The notes: generated by a model from the sequence alone, not told the origin. A DNA stretch of 64,000 nucleotides from an uncultured Gammaproteobacteria bacterium (GCA_913048385.1 CAJWVZ010000001.1:1-64000), one strand, 5' to 3'; positions 14,077 through 26,970 are shown, counted from the first letter of the stretch. Made by a program: numbers and translations.

Positions 14077-14451
14077 ATGGCTACTATAAATCAACTGGTC
14101 CGGAAACCTAGAAAGAGTAAAAACGTTAAAAGCGGTGTGCCTGCATTGCAAGGATCCCCTCAAAAAAGAGGAGTTTGTACACGGGTTTACACGACTACTC
14201 CTAAAAAACCGAATTCTGCCTTGAGAAAAGTTTGCAGGGTAAGATTGGTGAATGGCTTTGAGGTTTCATCCTACATCGGCGGGGAAGGTCATAATTTGCA
14301 GGAGCACTCAGTGGTTTTGATACGGGGTGGCAGAGTGAAAGACCTTCCCGGTGTTCGTTATCACACGGTGCGGGGTAGTTTGGACACATCGGGAGTCTCT
14401 GATCGCAGACAAGGTCGTTCGAAGTATGGGGCAAAGCGTCCAAAGAGCTGA
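14077..14451 (+). CDS. rpsL: 30S ribosomal protein S12
   Basis: [13 protein letters not shown]...[18 protein letters not shown]. Confidence 0.98.
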   Translation: MATINQLVRKPRKSKNVKSGVPALQGSPQKRGVCTRVYTTTPKKPNSALRKVCRVRLVNGFEVSSYIGGEGHNLQEHSVVLIRGGRVKDLPGVRYHTVRGSLDTSGVSDRRQGRSKYGAKRPKS

Positions 14452-14480
14452 GATTAGACTGTTAATTTAAGAATCTTAAT

Positions 14481-14510
14481 AAGGCCGGCTCTTTTTGTGC
14501 CGGCCTTTTC
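14481..14510 (+). terminator. Terminator/attenuator hairpin between rpsL and rpsG
   Basis: AAGGCCGGC-tctttttgt-GCCGGCCTT perfect 9-bp stem followed by a short T run. Confidence 0.6.
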
Positions 14511-14631
14511 TTGCATGGTATCTGTTTTAAAGTAAGAAAAAATTGCACGGCGAAAAGTGATAGTAAGGCCGGTTTCCTCAGAGCTTGCTCTGTGTTTATA
14601 CCGGACAACCTGAATAAATAAGGAGTTAAAA

Positions 14632-15105
14632 ATGCCAAGAAGAAGAGTTGCGGCCAAACGAGAAGTATTACCTGATCCTAAGTTCCAAAATAAAACCCTA
14701 GCTAAATTCATGAACCATGTAATGGTAGATGGTAAAAAGTCGGTTGCTGAAAAAATAGTGTACGGGGCTCTTGATGTTGTCTCTCAAAAGGCAGCTGGTT
14801 CCGACCCCTTGGAAATTTTTGAAAAAGCGCTCGAGGCGATTGCACCGATGGTTGAGGTAAAATCAAGGAGAGTCGGTGGAGCGACATATCAGGTTCCTGT
14901 TGAGGTTCGAGTTGAGCGAAGAAATGCTTTAGCCATGAGATGGCTCGTAGAGCATTCGCGAAAACGTGGTGAAAAATCTATGGCCCTTCGGTTAGCAGGT
15001 GAAATTTTCGATGCGTCAGAAGGCCGCGGCAGTGCAGTTAAGAAAAGAGAAGATGTCCATCGTATGGCGGAAGCAAATCGAGCGTTCTCACACTTCCGAT
15101 TTTAA
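14632..15105 (+). CDS. rpsG: 30S ribosomal protein S7
   Basis: [18 protein letters not shown]...[13 protein letters not shown]. Confidence 0.98.
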   Translation: MPRRRVAAKREVLPDPKFQNKTLAKFMNHVMVDGKKSVAEKIVYGALDVVSQKAAGSDPLEIFEKALEAIAPMVEVKSRRVGGATYQVPVEVRVERRNALAMRWLVEHSRKRGEKSMALRLAGEIFDASEGRGSAVKKREDVHRMAEANRAFSHFRF

Positions 15106-15133
15106 TAAGCAAATATAATAGAGGGTAAGACTC

Positions 15134-17224
15134 GTGGCCAGAAAACATCCGCTTAACCGGTATAGAAATATAGGAATTGTTGCGCACGTTGATGCTGGCA
15201 AAACCACAACGACTGAGAGAATCCTTTTTTATACTGGGATATCGCACAAAATTGGCGAAGTGCATGACGGTGCTGCAACAATGGATTGGATGGAGCAGGA
15301 GCAGGAGAGGGGAATTACTATAACCTCTGCTGCTACCACGTGTTTTTGGAATGGAATGGATGATCAGTATGACGAGCATCGGGTGAATATCATAGATACG
15401 CCCGGTCACGTGGATTTTACCATTGAGGTCGAGAGATCCCTTCGGGTACTTGATGGAGCGGTGGTTGTTCTGTGTGGTTCTTCCGGCGTTCAGCCTCAAA
15501 CAGAAACGGTTTGGCGTCAGGCTAATAGATATGAAGTTCCGCGTATGGTTTTTGTCAACAAAATGGATAGAGCGGGTGCTGATTTTTTAATGGTAGTGGA
15601 GCAAATGAAGGACCGCTTAGGCGCGAATCCAGTTCCTATGCAGCTTGCAATTGGAGCTGAAGAAGAGTTCAAAGGCGTAATAGATTTGGTCAAGATGAAA
15701 AAGATTGTTTGGAGCGAGACTGATCAAGGCACGACCTTTGTATATGAAGATATCCCCTCTGAAATGCAATCTGATAGTGAAAAATGGCGCGAAGTACTTG
15801 TGGAAAACGCTGCGGAAGCTACTGAAGAGCTTATGGAAAAATACCTTGAGGGTGAAGAGCTCAGTGAAGAAGAAATTATGCGCGGGATTCGCATACGAAC
15901 TTTGTCTAGTGAAATTGTTCCAACCTTCTGCGGTTCTGCTTTCAAAAACAAGGGTGTGCAAGCAGTGCTAGATGCGGTTATTGATTATATGCCTGCACCA
16001 ACCGAGGTCAAGGCAATCGACGGCTTGTTGGAGAATGGAGACCAGGTTACCTGTGAGGTTGAGGACGATGCTCCTTTTGCTGCGCTAGCTTTTAAAATAG
16101 CAACGGATCCTTTTGTTGGGACGTTGACTTTTTTCCGTGTTTATTCGGGCAAGCTCAACTCAGGAGACTCTGTTTATAATCCATTAAAAAGTAAGAAAGA
16201 GCGAGTTGGGAGAATGGTGCAAATGCATGCTAATTCGCGCGAAGAAATTAAAGAGGTTTTGGCTGGGGATATTGCGGCAGCTATAGGTTTGAAAGATGTA
16301 ACCACCGGAGAGACCTTGTGCGCGATTGATAGAGTTGTGACGCTAGAAAAGATGGAGTTTCCAGAGCCGGTAATTTCGGTGGCGGTCGAGCCTAAGAGTA
16401 AGGCCGATCAAGAAAAAATGGGCATTGCGCTAGGTAAACTTGCGCAAGAAGACCCGTCTTTTCGAGTCGAAACTGATGAAGAATCAGGACAAACTATTAT
16501 TTCTGGTATGGGAGAGCTTCACTTAGATGTTTTAGTCGACAGGATGCGCCGAGAGTTTGCTGTGGAAGCTAATATTGGTAAGCCGCAAGTGGCGTATCGG
16601 GAGACGATCCGTAAATCGGTTGAAATCGAAGGGAAGCACGTTAAACAGTCGGGTGGACGAGGGCAGTATGGGCACGTGGTCCTTCGTTTAGAGCCTCTAG
16701 ACCCGGATGCCGAATATGAATTTGTTAATGAAATTGTTGGTGGGGTTATTCCTCGGGAATATATTCCGGCTGTTGATAAGGGTATTCAGGAGCAGATGAA
16801 AAACGGATGTTTGGCTGGATACCCATTGCTAGCGATGAGAGTTACGTTATTTGATGGTTCGTTCCATGATGTCGATTCTAGCGAAATGGCGTTCAAAATC
16901 GCGGGTTCTATCGCGCTCAAAAAAGGAGCACTTCAAGCTGACGCAGCGTTGCTCGAGCCTATGATGAAAGTCGAGGTTGTTACTCCTGAGGAATATATGG
17001 GAGATGTAATGGGTGATCTGAATCGTAGACGTGGAATGGTCCATGGAATGAATGATTCAGCATCGGGCAAGGTTATTGATGCAGAAGTGCCTCTTGCTGA
17101 GATGTTCGGCTACTCTACGGACCTCAGGTCAGCTACTCAAGGCCGAGCCACATACACTATGGAATTTGAAAAATATGCCATAGTTCCGAACAATGTTGCT
17201 GAGGCAATCGTCAGTTCAAAATAA
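15134..17224 (+). CDS. fusA: Elongation factor G
   Basis: [27 protein letters not shown] start. Confidence 0.98.
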   Translation: MARKHPLNRYRNIGIVAHVDAGKTTTTERILFYTGISHKIGEVHDGAATMDWMEQEQERGITITSAATTCFWNGMDDQYDEHRVNIIDTPGHVDFTIEVERSLRVLDGAVVVLCGSSGVQPQTETVWRQANRYEVPRMVFVNKMDRAGADFLMVVEQMKDRLGANPVPMQLAIGAEEEFKGVIDLVKMKKIVWSETDQGTTFVYEDIPSEMQSDSEKWREVLVENAAEATEELMEKYLEGEELSEEEIMRGIRIRTLSSEIVPTFCGSAFKNKGVQAVLDAVIDYMPAPTEVKAIDGLLENGDQVTCEVEDDAPFAALAFKIATDPFVGTLTFFRVYSGKLNSGDSVYNPLKSKKERVGRMVQMHANSREEIKEVLAGDIAAAIGLKDVTTGETLCAIDRVVTLEKMEFPEPVISVAVEPKSKADQEKMGIALGKLAQEDPSFRVETDEESGQTIISGMGELHLDVLVDRMRREFAVEANIGKPQVAYRETIRKSVEIEGKHVKQSGGRGQYGHVVLRLEPLDPDAEYEFVNEIVGGVIPREYIPAVDKGIQEQMKNGCLAGYPLLAMRVTLFDGSFHDVDSSEMAFKIAGSIALKKGALQADAALLEPMMKVEVVTPEEYMGDVMGDLNRRRGMVHGMNDSASGKVIDAEVPLAEMFGYSTDLRSATQGRATYTMEFEKYAIVPNNVAEAIVSSK

Positions 17225-17255
17225 ATTCAGTTAGAGATAATAGGGGTAGTCGACA

Positions 17256-18446
17256 ATGGCTAAGGAAAAATTCGAAAGAAGTAAGGTGCACGTAAACGTA
17301 GGTACGATTGGTCATGTTGACCACGGAAAGACTACCCTAACGGCGGCATTAACAAAGGTTTGTGCGGATGCTCACGGCGGAGAGACTCGTGACTTTGCTC
17401 AAATTGACAATGCGCCGGAAGAGAAAGAACGTGGTATTACAATTTCGACATCACACGTTGAATACGATTCCCCAGATCGCCACTATGCACACGTGGACTG
17501 CCCTGGTCACGCGGACTATGTAAAAAACATGATTACTGGTGCGGCTCAGATGGATGGAGCTATTTTAGTTTGTTCTGCAGCAGATGGCCCCATGCCACAA
17601 ACGCGAGAGCACATCCTTTTGTCTCGACAGGTTGGTGTGCCCTATATTGTTGTGTTTATGAACAAGGCAGATATGGTTGACGATGAAGAGCTCCTTGAGT
17701 TAGTGGAGATGGAGATTCGTGAATTGTTGGATTTATATGAGTTTCCTGGTGATGATACGCCCATCATTATTGGCTCTGCATTAAAGGCGTTAGAGGGCGA
17801 TCAATCAGAGATAGGAGCGCCGGCGGTACTAAAGCTTGTTGAGACGTTGGATAGTTACATCCCGGAGCCTGTGCGTGATATCGAAAAGCCTTTTCTTATG
17901 CCAATTGAGGACGTTTTTTCGATTTCTGGTCGTGGCACAGTGGTAACTGGCCGTATAGAGCGTGGTATTGTTAATGTCGGTGATGAGATCGAAATTGTGG
18001 GTATTAGAGATACTACAACTACGGTTTGTACTGGCGTTGAAATGTTTCGTAAGCTTTTGGATGAAGGTCGTGCCGGTGAGAATGTTGGCGTCTTGTTGAG
18101 GGGCACTAAGCGGGAGGAAGTTGAGCGAGGGCAGGTTCTTTCTAAGAAGGGCGCGATTACGCCGCATACTAAATTTGAGGCAGAGGTCTATATCTTGAGC
18201 AAAGATGAGGGCGGTCGACACACGCCATTCTTTAAAGGCTATCGTCCACAGTTTTACTTTCGTACCACAGATGTGACTGGCGCTTGTGAATTGCCGGAAG
18301 GCGTTGAAATGGTAATGCCTGGCGATAATGTGAAGATGGATGTTGAATTAATTAACCCCATAGCAATGGATGAAGGTCTTCGTTTTGCGATAAGAGAAGG
18401 CGGTCGCACAGTAGGTGCTGGCGTTGTCTCTAAAATAAACGAATAA
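17256..18446 (+). CDS. tufA: Elongation factor Tu (copy 2)
   Basis: EF-Tu motifs; follows fusA. Confidence 0.97.
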   Translation: MAKEKFERSKVHVNVGTIGHVDHGKTTLTAALTKVCADAHGGETRDFAQIDNAPEEKERGITISTSHVEYDSPDRHYAHVDCPGHADYVKNMITGAAQMDGAILVCSAADGPMPQTREHILLSRQVGVPYIVVFMNKADMVDDEELLELVEMEIRELLDLYEFPGDDTPIIIGSALKALEGDQSEIGAPAVLKLVETLDSYIPEPVRDIEKPFLMPIEDVFSISGRGTVVTGRIERGIVNVGDEIEIVGIRDTTTTVCTGVEMFRKLLDEGRAGENVGVLLRGTKREEVERGQVLSKKGAITPHTKFEAEVYILSKDEGGRHTPFFKGYRPQFYFRTTDVTGACELPEGVEMVMPGDNVKMDVELINPIAMDEGLRFAIREGGRTVGAGVVSKINE

Positions 18447-18469
18447 TATTTCCTAAGTTAGCAATTAAG

Positions 18470-18498
18470 CCGAGGTGACCCGTAATGGGTCTGCTCGG
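18470..18498 (+). terminator. Hairpin downstream of tufA, candidate str-operon terminator
   Basis: CCGAG-gt-GACCC-gtaat-GGGTC-tg-CTCGG symmetric stem; only a weak T-rich tail. Confidence 0.5.
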
Positions 18499-18641
18499 TA
18501 GATTTCTCTCTTTATGTCAAGATGTTGGGGTGTTGACTAAGGCAACATACTACTGTGATTGTCAATTACTGGCCTAGTTCGCTAATAAGGTAATCAGCCT
18601 AGAAAAATATCGCTGTAATGCCTTTGAATGTCCTTATTGGC

Positions 18642-18670
18642 TTGACTCTCAGCTGTAGCCCATTTAGAAT
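18642..18670 (+). promoter_or_regulatory. Candidate sigma70 promoter for the S10 operon
   Basis: TTGACT - 17 nt - TAGAAT, ~87 nt upstream of rpsJ ATG. Confidence 0.6.
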
Positions 18671-18756
18671 CTCGCTTCGATTTTTTGTTCGACTCTGAGT
18701 TGAGTCAGTAAAAACTAAGTATTTAATTAGTAAGCTATTTTTGGAGCTTTAGGTAG

Positions 18757-19068
<312 letters not shown>

Positions 19069-19124
19069 CAATTGCTCGGAACCCAGAACTTCGTTAATAC
19101 TTAGTTCAGTTCAAAAAATATCCA

Positions 19125-19157
19125 GGCAGTAAGAGTTCAGTCCTTTCTGCCCTTTTT
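19125..19157 (+). terminator. Intrinsic terminator/attenuator-like hairpin inside the rpsJ-rplC spacer
   Basis: GGCAG-t-AAG...CTT-t-CTGCC followed by CTTTTT. Confidence 0.5.
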
Positions 19158-19266
19158 AATAAAAGTTTTGGCGCACTGACATCTTTGTTTCCTTTTAAGG
19201 AAACTACATAGTGCAACGCGTCAGCGGCCATAGAGGGTGAAGCCCCGTGCACCATGAGGTTAAAAA

Positions 19267-19911
19267 ATGTCTATTGGATTAGTCGGACTGAAGAGTGGGA
19301 TGACCCGTATCTTCACTGAAGATGGGGCTTCTGTTCCAGTTACTGTCGTTGAAGTTAAGCCGAACCGCGTTACACAAGTAAAGACCCCTGATATTGACGG
19401 TTATAGTGCCGTCCAAGTTACCATGGGCGAACGTCGTGGTACGCGCGTTTCAAAGGGGCTAGCCGGGCATTTTGCCCGAGCGAAGACGCCTGCAGGAGTT
19501 GGTTTGTGGGAGTTTCGTGCTGAAGAAACTATCATCGCTGATCTTGAGACCGGCTCTGAGATTAAGGTGGATGTGTTTTCCGAAGGCCAGCTTGTTGATG
19601 TGACTGGGACGTCAAAAGGTAAGGGTTTTCAGGGTGGCGTCAAGCGTCACAATTTTCAGATGCAGGACGCGACTCACGGAAACTCCCTGTCTCACCGAGC
19701 GCCAGGCTCCATCGGGCAGTGCCAAACTCCTGGTCGAGTTTGGAAGGGTAAGAAAATGGCCGGGCAAATGGGGAATGAGCGTTCTACTACGCAGAGTCTA
19801 AAGGTTGTCCGTGTTGATATTGAAAACAACCTCCTTTTAATCAAAGGAGCGGTCCCGGGAGCTACAGGGTCTCAGGTAATCGTCCGTCCAGCTACAAAGG
19901 CCAAGGGGTAA
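19267..19911 (+). CDS. rplC: 50S ribosomal protein L3
   Basis: [13 protein letters not shown]...[17 protein letters not shown]. Confidence 0.98.
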   Translation: MSIGLVGLKSGMTRIFTEDGASVPVTVVEVKPNRVTQVKTPDIDGYSAVQVTMGERRGTRVSKGLAGHFARAKTPAGVGLWEFRAEETIIADLETGSEIKVDVFSEGQLVDVTGTSKGKGFQGGVKRHNFQMQDATHGNSLSHRAPGSIGQCQTPGRVWKGKKMAGQMGNERSTTQSLKVVRVDIENNLLLIKGAVPGATGSQVIVRPATKAKG

Positions 19912-19914
19912 GTG

Positions 19915-20535
19915 ATGGAAATAAATATCGCATTACCTGGAAAAAAGACAGGCAAAGACACAGTTTCGTTGTCAGAGGATTCTTTTGGTAAAGATTACAA
20001 CGAGGCCCTTGTTCATCAAAGCGTCGTCACATACTTGGCTGGTGGACGCCAGGGAACAGTGCAGCAAAAAACTCGATCAGACGTTCGTGGGGGAGGCAGA
20101 AAACCTTGGCGACAAAAGGGCACTGGGCGCGCTCGTTCAGGTACAATTAGAAGCCCGATCTGGCGCGGTGGGGGGGTGACCTTCGCTGCTCGGCCACGTG
20201 ACTTCAGTAAGAAAATCAACAAAAAAATGTATAAAGGAGCCATGCGTTGCATTCTCTCTGAGCTTGTTCGGCAAAATCGGCTCTTAGTGGTCAATGATTT
20301 CGCTATTGATACTCATAAAACAAAAGATTTAGTGAGTAAACTGCGAGAATTTGAACTCGAAAATGTTCTGATTGTTTCTGAGTCGGTGGAAAAGAATCTG
20401 TATTTAGCTACTCGAAATCTTCATAAAGTGGATGCGTTAGATGTAGCGGGGTTGGATCCGGTAAGTCTTATCGGGTTTGAAAATGTCCTCATGACAGTCT
20501 CGGCCGTGAAAAAAGTTGAGGAGATGTTGTCATGA
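19915..20535 (+). CDS. rplD: 50S ribosomal protein L4
   Basis: [36 protein letters not shown]. Confidence 0.97.
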   Translation: MEINIALPGKKTGKDTVSLSEDSFGKDYNEALVHQSVVTYLAGGRQGTVQQKTRSDVRGGGRKPWRQKGTGRARSGTIRSPIWRGGGVTFAARPRDFSKKINKKMYKGAMRCILSELVRQNRLLVVNDFAIDTHKTKDLVSKLREFELENVLIVSESVEKNLYLATRNLHKVDALDVAGLDPVSLIGFENVLMTVSAVKKVEEMLS

Positions 20536-20831
20536 ATTTTGACCGGTTATACACCGTAATTTTGGGGCCGCATGTGTCGGAGAAGGCAGCAACGCTTGGC
20601 GATGTTAATAATCAATATGTTTTCAAGGTGGCTCGTTCGGCGACGAAACCTGAGATAAAAACGGCTGTAGAGACTTTGTTTAGCGTTTCCGTAGTCAATC
20701 TTCAGGTTTTGCTAGTCAAAGGCAAAACGAAGCGTGGGGCCGGAGGGCGGGTTCGACGCAGGTCTGATTGGAAGAAGGCTTACGTTAGGTTAGAAGCCGG
20801 TCATGAAATTGATTTTGCAAATATAGGTTAA
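20532..20831 (+). CDS. rplW: 50S ribosomal protein L23
   Basis: [10 protein letters not shown]...[16 protein letters not shown]. Confidence 0.96.
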   Translation: MNFDRLYTVILGPHVSEKAATLGDVNNQYVFKVARSATKPEIKTAVETLFSVSVVNLQVLLVKGKTKRGAGGRVRRRSDWKKAYVRLEAGHEIDFANIG

Positions 20832-20844
20832 AGGGGGAGAAAGT

Positions 20845-21675
20845 ATGCCAGTAATAAAGTGTAAGCCTACTTCTCCGGGGCGCAGGTTTGTAGTCAAAGT
20901 TGTTCATCCGGATCTGCATAAAGGAGCTCCTTTTGCCGCTCTTACGACGGCCAAGTCCAAAACGGGTGGACGCAACAATAAAGGACGGATAACGACCCGT
21001 CACGTCGGTGGTGGTCACAAGCAAAAGTATAGAATTATTGATTTTAAGAGAAACAAAGACGGGATTCAGGCCAAAGTTGAAAGACTGGAGTATGACCCGA
21101 ATCGGTCTGCAAATATTGCATTGTTATTGTTCTTGGACGGTTCTAGAACTTACATTATTGCCCCTGCCCAAGTGAAGGTTGGCGATATTTTACAATCAGG
21201 TGACGACGCGCCGATTAAAGTAGGAAATAGCCTTCCATTGAGAAATATCCCGCTGGGAAGTACGGTCCACTGTGTCGAGTTGAAGCCTGGAAAAGGAGCG
21301 CAAGTCGCAAGGAGCGCGGGTACGTCGTTGCAACTGGTAGCTAGGGAGGGGGCTTATGCAACTCTCAGACTGCGATCTGGCGAAATGAGAAAAGTTTTGA
21401 GTGAGTGTCGAGCTACTCTTGGAGAAGTTTCAAACGGTGAGCATAGCTTGAGGTCTTTGGGCAAAGCAGGTGCGAAGAGGTGGAGAGGAGTCAGGCCCAC
21501 AGTTCGGGGCGTGGCAATGAATCCGGTCGATCATCCGCATGGAGGTGGGGAAGGGCGTACCTCTGGGGGACGTCACCCAGTATCACCGTGGGGTACTCCA
21601 ACCAAGGGCTATAAAACAAGAACGAATAAGCGGACAGATAATATGATTGTTCGCCGAAGGAATTCCAATCGTTAG
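20845..21675 (+). CDS. rplB: 50S ribosomal protein L2
   Basis: TSPGRRFVV...[29 protein letters not shown]. Confidence 0.98.
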   Translation: MPVIKCKPTSPGRRFVVKVVHPDLHKGAPFAALTTAKSKTGGRNNKGRITTRHVGGGHKQKYRIIDFKRNKDGIQAKVERLEYDPNRSANIALLLFLDGSRTYIIAPAQVKVGDILQSGDDAPIKVGNSLPLRNIPLGSTVHCVELKPGKGAQVARSAGTSLQLVAREGAYATLRLRSGEMRKVLSECRATLGEVSNGEHSLRSLGKAGAKRWRGVRPTVRGVAMNPVDHPHGGGEGRTSGGRHPVSPWGTPTKGYKTRTNKRTDNMIVRRRNSNR

Positions 21676-21696
21676 TCGCAATAGGGGAAAAGTATA

Positions 21697-21969
21697 GTGC
21701 CACGATCTTTAAAAAAAGGGCCTTTCATTGATTTGCATTTAATGAAAAAGGTTCAAGTAGCTGCTGAGGCGAATGATAAGCGCCCAATAAAGACTTGGTC
21801 TCGCCGCTCGATGGTGTCCCCCGATATGATCGGATTGACCATCGCGGTCCACAATGGGCGCCAGCACATTCCAGTCTCGATAAACGAAGATATGGTTGGT
21901 CATAAATTGGGTGAGTTTGCTGCGACACGGACTTTTAAAGGTCACGTTGCAGATAAGAAGTCGCGTTAA
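21697..21969 (+). CDS. rpsS: 30S ribosomal protein S19
   Basis: [22 protein letters not shown] start. Confidence 0.97.
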   Translation: MPRSLKKGPFIDLHLMKKVQVAAEANDKRPIKTWSRRSMVSPDMIGLTIAVHNGRQHIPVSINEDMVGHKLGEFAATRTFKGHVADKKSR

Positions 21970-21981
21970 AGAGGGGTGAGC

Positions 21982-22314
21982 ATGGAAGTTTCGGCCAAAT
22001 TAAAAGGTGCGCAAATGGCGGCTCAGAAAGCCAGGCTCGTGGCGGATCAAATTAGGGGGAAGTCAGTTGAAGAAGCTCTACTTCTTCTTGAGTACAGCCC
22101 GAGAAAAGGGGCTATGCTAATTAAAAAAGTTCTTAATTCAGCAATTGCAAACGCAGAGCATAATGAAGGTGCTGATGTGGACGAGCTCAAGGTAGCGACG
22201 ATTTATATTGATGAAGGTAGGACGATGAAAAGAATTATGCCGAGAGCAAAGGGACGGGCTGACAGAATTTTGAAGCGCTCTTGCCACATAACACTAACAG
22301 TAGCTGATAGCTAG
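21982..22314 (+). CDS. rplV: 50S ribosomal protein L22
   Basis: [23 protein letters not shown] 21982 preferred to GTG 21976. Confidence 0.95.
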   Translation: MEVSAKLKGAQMAAQKARLVADQIRGKSVEEALLLLEYSPRKGAMLIKKVLNSAIANAEHNEGADVDELKVATIYIDEGRTMKRIMPRAKGRADRILKRSCHITLTVADS

Positions 22315-22323
22315 GAGTATCGG

Positions 22324-22992
22324 ATGGGTCAGAAAGTACATCCAACTGGGATTCGCCTCGGTATTGTAAAAAAACATACCTCGACTTGGTATGCGGAAGG
22401 AAAGCGGTATTCTGAGAATCTTCTTGTTGATCTTGCAGTTAGAGAATACGTAAAGAAGCGTTTGGCGGCTGCGTCTGTATCTCGCGTTGAAATAGAGCGT
22501 CCAGCTCAGACGGCGAAAGTGACGGTCTTCACCGCGCGTCCCGGTATTGTTATCGGCAAGAAGGGTGAAGACGTTGAAACGTTGCGCAGTGAGCTTTCAC
22601 GCCGCATGGGTGTTCCTGTTCAGGTTAATATCGAAGAAATTAGAAAGCCTGACCTTGATGCGAAGCTTGTCGCAGATAGTGTAGCAGCCCAGCTAGAGCG
22701 AAGAGTTATGTTTAGAAGAGCGATGAAAAGAGCTGTTCAGAACGCTATGCGTCAGGGAGCCGAGGGGATCAAAATCCAAGTCGGCGGACGTTTAGGTGGG
22801 GCTGAGATAGCTCGTTCGGAGTGGTACCGTGAGGGACGAGTGCCTTTGCACACGCTTCGGGCGGATATCGATTATTCAACGGCCGAAGCTAATACAACAT
22901 ATGGAATTATTGGTATCAAGGTTTGGATTTTTAAAGGTGAAATTTTAAGCCTCGAAGAAACTCCGGCGCCTAGCGCACCGCAAGCTAGTTAG
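22324..22992 (+). CDS. rpsC: 30S ribosomal protein S3
   Basis: [18 protein letters not shown] motif [12 protein letters not shown]. Confidence 0.98.
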   Translation: MGQKVHPTGIRLGIVKKHTSTWYAEGKRYSENLLVDLAVREYVKKRLAAASVSRVEIERPAQTAKVTVFTARPGIVIGKKGEDVETLRSELSRRMGVPVQVNIEEIRKPDLDAKLVADSVAAQLERRVMFRRAMKRAVQNAMRQGAEGIKIQVGGRLGGAEIARSEWYREGRVPLHTLRADIDYSTAEANTTYGIIGIKVWIFKGEILSLEETPAPSAPQAS

Positions 22993-23004
22993 AGGGAAAT
23001 AGAC

Positions 23005-23418
23005 GTGCTACAACCAAAGCGTACAAAATTTCGCAAAATGATGAAAGGCCGAAATCGAGGTTTAGCTCAGCGAGGTAGCAACGTTGATTTTGGTGAGTTT
23101 GGACTCAAAGCCATCTCTCGAGGAAGGTTGACGGCCCGCCAGATAGAAGCTGCAAGGCGTGCTATGACAAGGAAAGTTAAGCGTGGTGGAAAAATCTGGA
23201 TACGTGTTTTTCCTGACAAGCCAATTACGGGCAAGCCTTTGGAAGTTCGTCAAGGAAAAGGTAAGGGAAACGTGGAGTATTGGGTTGCTCAAATTCAGCC
23301 AGGAAGAATTATGTTTGAGATAGAAGGTGTCGATGAAGATTTAGCCAAGGAAGCATTTGCCTTAGCGGCTTCGAAACTGCCATTTGAAACGACTTTCGTT
23401 AAGCGCACGGTGATGTGA
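23005..23418 (+). CDS. rplP: 50S ribosomal protein L16
   Basis: [21 protein letters not shown]. Confidence 0.98.
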   Translation: MLQPKRTKFRKMMKGRNRGLAQRGSNVDFGEFGLKAISRGRLTARQIEAARRAMTRKVKRGGKIWIRVFPDKPITGKPLEVRQGKGKGNVEYWVAQIQPGRIMFEIEGVDEDLAKEAFALAASKLPFETTFVKRTVM

Positions 23419-23615
23419 TGAAGACAAGTGAACTAAGAGAAAAATCTCTTGAAGAATTAGAAATGCAGCTGAAGGGTCTTTACAAGGACCAGTTCAATTG
23501 GAGAATGCAGCAGGCTTCTGGGCAGCTTTCTCAGGTGCATCTAATGAAGGCCGTTAGACAAGATATTTCCCGCGTTAAAACGATAATCACAGAGAAACAC
23601 AAGGCTGGACTTTAA
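23418..23615 (+). CDS. rpmC: 50S ribosomal protein L29
   Basis: [18 protein letters not shown]; overlaps the rplP stop. Confidence 0.93.
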   Translation: MKTSELREKSLEELEMQLKGLYKDQFNWRMQQASGQLSQVHLMKAVRQDISRVKTIITEKHKAGL

Positions 23616-23617
23616 AT

Positions 23618-23899
23618 ATGTCTGTTGAAGAAGAGCGAATTGATAAAGCTGCCCGCACGACTTCGGGTAGAGTTACAAGCAACAAAATGGATAAGTCTAT
23701 TGTTGTAATGGTTGAGCGGAAGGTGAAACACCCTGTGTATGGAAAAATAATTAAGCGTTCGACGAAGATACATGCTCACGACGAAAGCAATGAATGCATG
23801 CTCGGTGACGAGGTAACAATAAAAGAGACTAGGCCTCGATCAAAGACAAAGTCTTGGGAATTGGTATCTATTGACGAAAAGGCAACACAGATTAATTAA
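23618..23899 (+). CDS. rpsQ: 30S ribosomal protein S17
   Basis: [28 protein letters not shown]. Confidence 0.96.
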   Translation: MSVEEERIDKAARTTSGRVTSNKMDKSIVVMVERKVKHPVYGKIIKRSTKIHAHDESNECMLGDEVTIKETRPRSKTKSWELVSIDEKATQIN

Positions 23900-23967
23900 C
23901 TAATATCGTCGTTTGCAGAAACGATAGAATCAATGCTGGCGGAATAAGCAATTGGTGGAGTGTAGTA

Positions 23968-24336
23968 ATGATTCAAGTGCAATCATATTTAGATGTTGCA
24001 GATAATAGCGGTGCGCGCCGTGTTATGTGCATTAAGGTTTTGGGAGGCTCGCACAGACGGTATGCGCGCGTGGGGGATCTTATTAAAGTCTCTGTTAAAG
24101 AAGCTATTCCGCGAGGTAAAGTGAAAAAAGGTCAGGTGCTTACTGCCCTTGTAGTCCGGACTAAAAAAGGTGTTCGTCGTTCAGATGGCTCATTGATAAA
24201 GTTCGATGACAATGCTGCTATTCTGCTTAACGCTAATAGTGCGCCGATTGGAACTCGTGTTTTTGGCCCTGTGACCCGCGAGCTCCGAACAGAAAAGTTT
24301 ATGAGGATAATTTCTCTTGCGCCAGAGGTGCTTTAG
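23968..24336 (+). CDS. rplN: 50S ribosomal protein L14
   Basis: [28 protein letters not shown]. Confidence 0.98.
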   Translation: MIQVQSYLDVADNSGARRVMCIKVLGGSHRRYARVGDLIKVSVKEAIPRGKVKKGQVLTALVVRTKKGVRRSDGSLIKFDDNAAILLNANSAPIGTRVFGPVTRELRTEKFMRIISLAPEVL

Positions 24337-24391
24337 TTACGCTATGGTGGTTGATATTAAGTTGTAGTGAGAAGAACAATTAGAGGTTGAA

Positions 24392-24706
24392 ATGCAAAAA
24401 ATAAAACCAAACGATGAGGTGATCATCGTTGCGGGCAGAGACAAAGGGAAGCGTGGGAATGTCGCAAAATTGGTCGGCAAGGATCGCGTTGTAGTTGCTG
24501 GGGTTAATATGGTAAAGCGCCACACAAAGGCTAATCCTAACGCGGGCCAGCCTGGTGGAATTATCGAAAAAGAAGCCTCGCTTCATGTCTCAAACATCGC
24601 GATATTTAACGCTGAAACTAACAAAGGTGATCGCGTCGGGATATCGATAGCTGAAGACGGAAGTAAAAAAAGAATCTTTAAATCTAATGGTTCAGCAATA
24701 GATTAA
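24392..24706 (+). CDS. rplX: 50S ribosomal protein L24
   Basis: [20 protein letters not shown]. Confidence 0.96.
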   Translation: MQKIKPNDEVIIVAGRDKGKRGNVAKLVGKDRVVVAGVNMVKRHTKANPNAGQPGGIIEKEASLHVSNIAIFNAETNKGDRVGISIAEDGSKKRIFKSNGSAID

Positions 24707-24727
24707 TAAATTGGTGGGATGTAACGA

Positions 24728-25297
24728 ATGGCTCAGTTAAAAGAATTTTATAGAAAAGAGGTCGTTTCGGTTTTGACTGAGCAATTTGGGTATAAGAACC
24801 CTATGCGTGTTCCGAAAATCACCAAGGTTGTTCTAAATATGGGTCTTGGTGAAGCCGTTAGTGATAAAAAAGTGATAGAAAGCGCTACCAGTGACTTGTC
24901 TAAAATTGCTGGTCAAAAAGTGGTCGTTACGAAGGCTCGTAAATCAATTGCGGGATTTAAAATTAGAGAAGGTTGGCCGGTCGGCTGTAAAGTCACGTTA
25001 CGCGGCGAGAGAATGTACGAGTTTTTGGAGAGATTAGTTGGGATTGCGATACCGCGGATCAGAGATTTTCGCGGTTTAAGCCCGAAAGCCTTTGATGGGC
25101 GAGGCAATTACGCGATGGGCGTAACAGAGCAAATTATCTTTCCCGAAATTGACTACGATAAAATAGATACTTTGCGTGGTCTTGACATCACTATCACAAC
25201 TACCGCCACAAATGATGACGAAGGTCGTGCTTTACTTGCAGCCATGCAATTCCCTTTCAGGGGAATGGCACCTGCATCAGATGGAAAGGGGACTTAA
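24728..25297 (+). CDS. rplE: 50S ribosomal protein L5
   Basis: [30 protein letters not shown]. Confidence 0.98.
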   Translation: MAQLKEFYRKEVVSVLTEQFGYKNPMRVPKITKVVLNMGLGEAVSDKKVIESATSDLSKIAGQKVVVTKARKSIAGFKIREGWPVGCKVTLRGERMYEFLERLVGIAIPRIRDFRGLSPKAFDGRGNYAMGVTEQIIFPEIDYDKIDTLRGLDITITTTATNDDEGRALLAAMQFPFRGMAPASDGKGT

Positions 25298-25302
25298 CTG
25301 TA

Positions 25303-25608
25303 ATGGCAAAAGCTTCGATGATAGCCAGAGAGAATAAAAGAGCCAAATTTGTTGAAAAATTTGCTGCTAAGCGTGCGCAGCTTAAATCAGTCCTCAGTGA
25401 TAGCGAGGCTTCGGATGATGAAAAGTGGGCCGCACAGGTAAAATTGCAAAAACTTCCAAGGGACTCAAGCCCGGTTCGCAAACAGTTGAGGTGCGCCATA
25501 ACTGGGAGGCCCCACGGTGTTTACAGGAAATTTGGTCTTTGTCGGCATAAGTTACGTGAAGCTGCCATGCGCGGCGATATCCCTGGTTTGACTAAGGCTA
25601 GTTGGTAA
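25303..25608 (+). CDS. rpsN: 30S ribosomal protein S14 (zinc-independent type)
   Basis: [13 protein letters not shown]...[23 protein letters not shown]; no CxxC...CxxC zinc ribbon. Confidence 0.96.
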   Translation: MAKASMIARENKRAKFVEKFAAKRAQLKSVLSDSEASDDEKWAAQVKLQKLPRDSSPVRKQLRCAITGRPHGVYRKFGLCRHKLREAAMRGDIPGLTKASW

Positions 25609-25623
25609 GTTGGAGAATTTGAA

Positions 25624-26019
25624 ATGAGTATGTCTGATCCGATCGCAGATTTTTTAACGCGTCTTCGCAATGCACAGATGGCTAGGTTGCCTAGCATTAA
25701 ATGTCCTTCTTCGAAGACCAAGCAGGCTTTGAGCAAAGTTCTGCAAGAAGAGGGTTATATTGAAAGCTACAGTGTCAATCCCAACGATGGGAAACCGTTA
25801 TTAACCGTAGATCTTAAATATTTTCGCGGGAAAGGCGTCATAGAGGAAATACATCGAGTCAGCCGTCCAGGTTTGCGAGAATATCAAGGTGCGACTGGGC
25901 TTCCTAAGGTCAGAGCTGGTCTTGGAGTGGCAATAGTTTCCACTAACAAGGGACTTATGTCTGATAAGAAGGCCCGCGATGCCGGTATTGGTGGTGAAGT
26001 GCTTTGCACGGTGTTTTAG
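25624..26019 (+). CDS. rpsH: 30S ribosomal protein S8
   Basis: [16 protein letters not shown]. Confidence 0.97.
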   Translation: MSMSDPIADFLTRLRNAQMARLPSIKCPSSKTKQALSKVLQEEGYIESYSVNPNDGKPLLTVDLKYFRGKGVIEEIHRVSRPGLREYQGATGLPKVRAGLGVAIVSTNKGLMSDKKARDAGIGGEVLCTVF

Positions 26020-26064
26020 TGATTGAGCAAATAAAATTTGTCTTAGAAATTCAGAGCAGAATAT

Positions 26065-26598
26065 ATGTCAAGAATAGCGAATAATCCAATTGAAATACCG
26101 AGTGGTGTTGAAACAACGCTGGCAGAAGATAAAGTGTCGGTTAAAGGCAGCAAAGGTTTTTTAGAGTTGATGCTGCATAGCTCAGTTGGGGTAAGTCAAG
26201 ACGGTAGCACTTTGCAAGTGGCTGCTAAGGAGACTACGCGCCAATCTGGAGCATTGGCAGGAACTTTTCGTTCACTCATAAATAATATGATCGTTGGAGT
26301 AAGTGTAGGGTTTGAAAAAAAGCTCGAATTGCGTGGTGTGGGATACCGAGCTAAAGCGGAGGGTAAGAAAGTTAACCTTACCGTGGGATATTCCCATCCT
26401 ATAGATTATGTATTGCCTGAGGGCGTCATGGCTCAAACACCGACACAGACTGAAATTGTTCTGACAGGCGCTGACAAGCAAAAGGTCGGTCAGGTTGCAG
26501 CAGAGATCCGAGATTTCCGACCGCCAGAGCCATACAAAGGTAAGGGCATTCGTTACGTTGACGAGCATGTTTTTAGGAAAGAAGCGAAAAAGAAATAA
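26065..26598 (+). CDS. rplF: 50S ribosomal protein L6
   Basis: EPYKGKGIRYVDE signature. Confidence 0.97.
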   Translation: MSRIANNPIEIPSGVETTLAEDKVSVKGSKGFLELMLHSSVGVSQDGSTLQVAAKETTRQSGALAGTFRSLINNMIVGVSVGFEKKLELRGVGYRAKAEGKKVNLTVGYSHPIDYVLPEGVMAQTPTQTEIVLTGADKQKVGQVAAEIRDFRPPEPYKGKGIRYVDEHVFRKEAKKK

Positions 26599-26619
26599 GT
26601 TATAATTAGGCGATTAGTT

Positions 26620-26970
26620 ATGAATGTAAAAAAAGCGGCTCGGTTGAGAAGAGCCAAAAGAACAAGGGTTAAAATCGGTCAACTCCGCGTAAACCGGTTA
26701 ACTATTTTTCGCTCACCGCAGCACATGTACGCTCAAATACTTACCCCCAGCGGAGACAAGGTTTTGGCGAGCGCGTCGACAGTTGAAAAAGAAATTCGCG
26801 GCGCCAGAAACGGCAACATTGAGGCGGCAGGAAGAATCGGTAAATTGATAGCTGAGCGTGGGAAAGCGGCGGGGGTTGAAAAGGTGGCTTTTGATCGATC
26901 TGGTTATGCTTTTCATGGCCGAGTTAAAGCGTTGGCTGATGCAGCTCGCGAGAACGGGTTAGATTTTTAG
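26620..26970 (+). CDS. rplR: 50S ribosomal protein L18
   Basis: [31 protein letters not shown]. Confidence 0.97.
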   Translation: MNVKKAARLRRAKRTRVKIGQLRVNRLTIFRSPQHMYAQILTPSGDKVLASASTVEKEIRGARNGNIEAAGRIGKLIAERGKAAGVEKVAFDRSGYAFHGRVKALADAARENGLDF

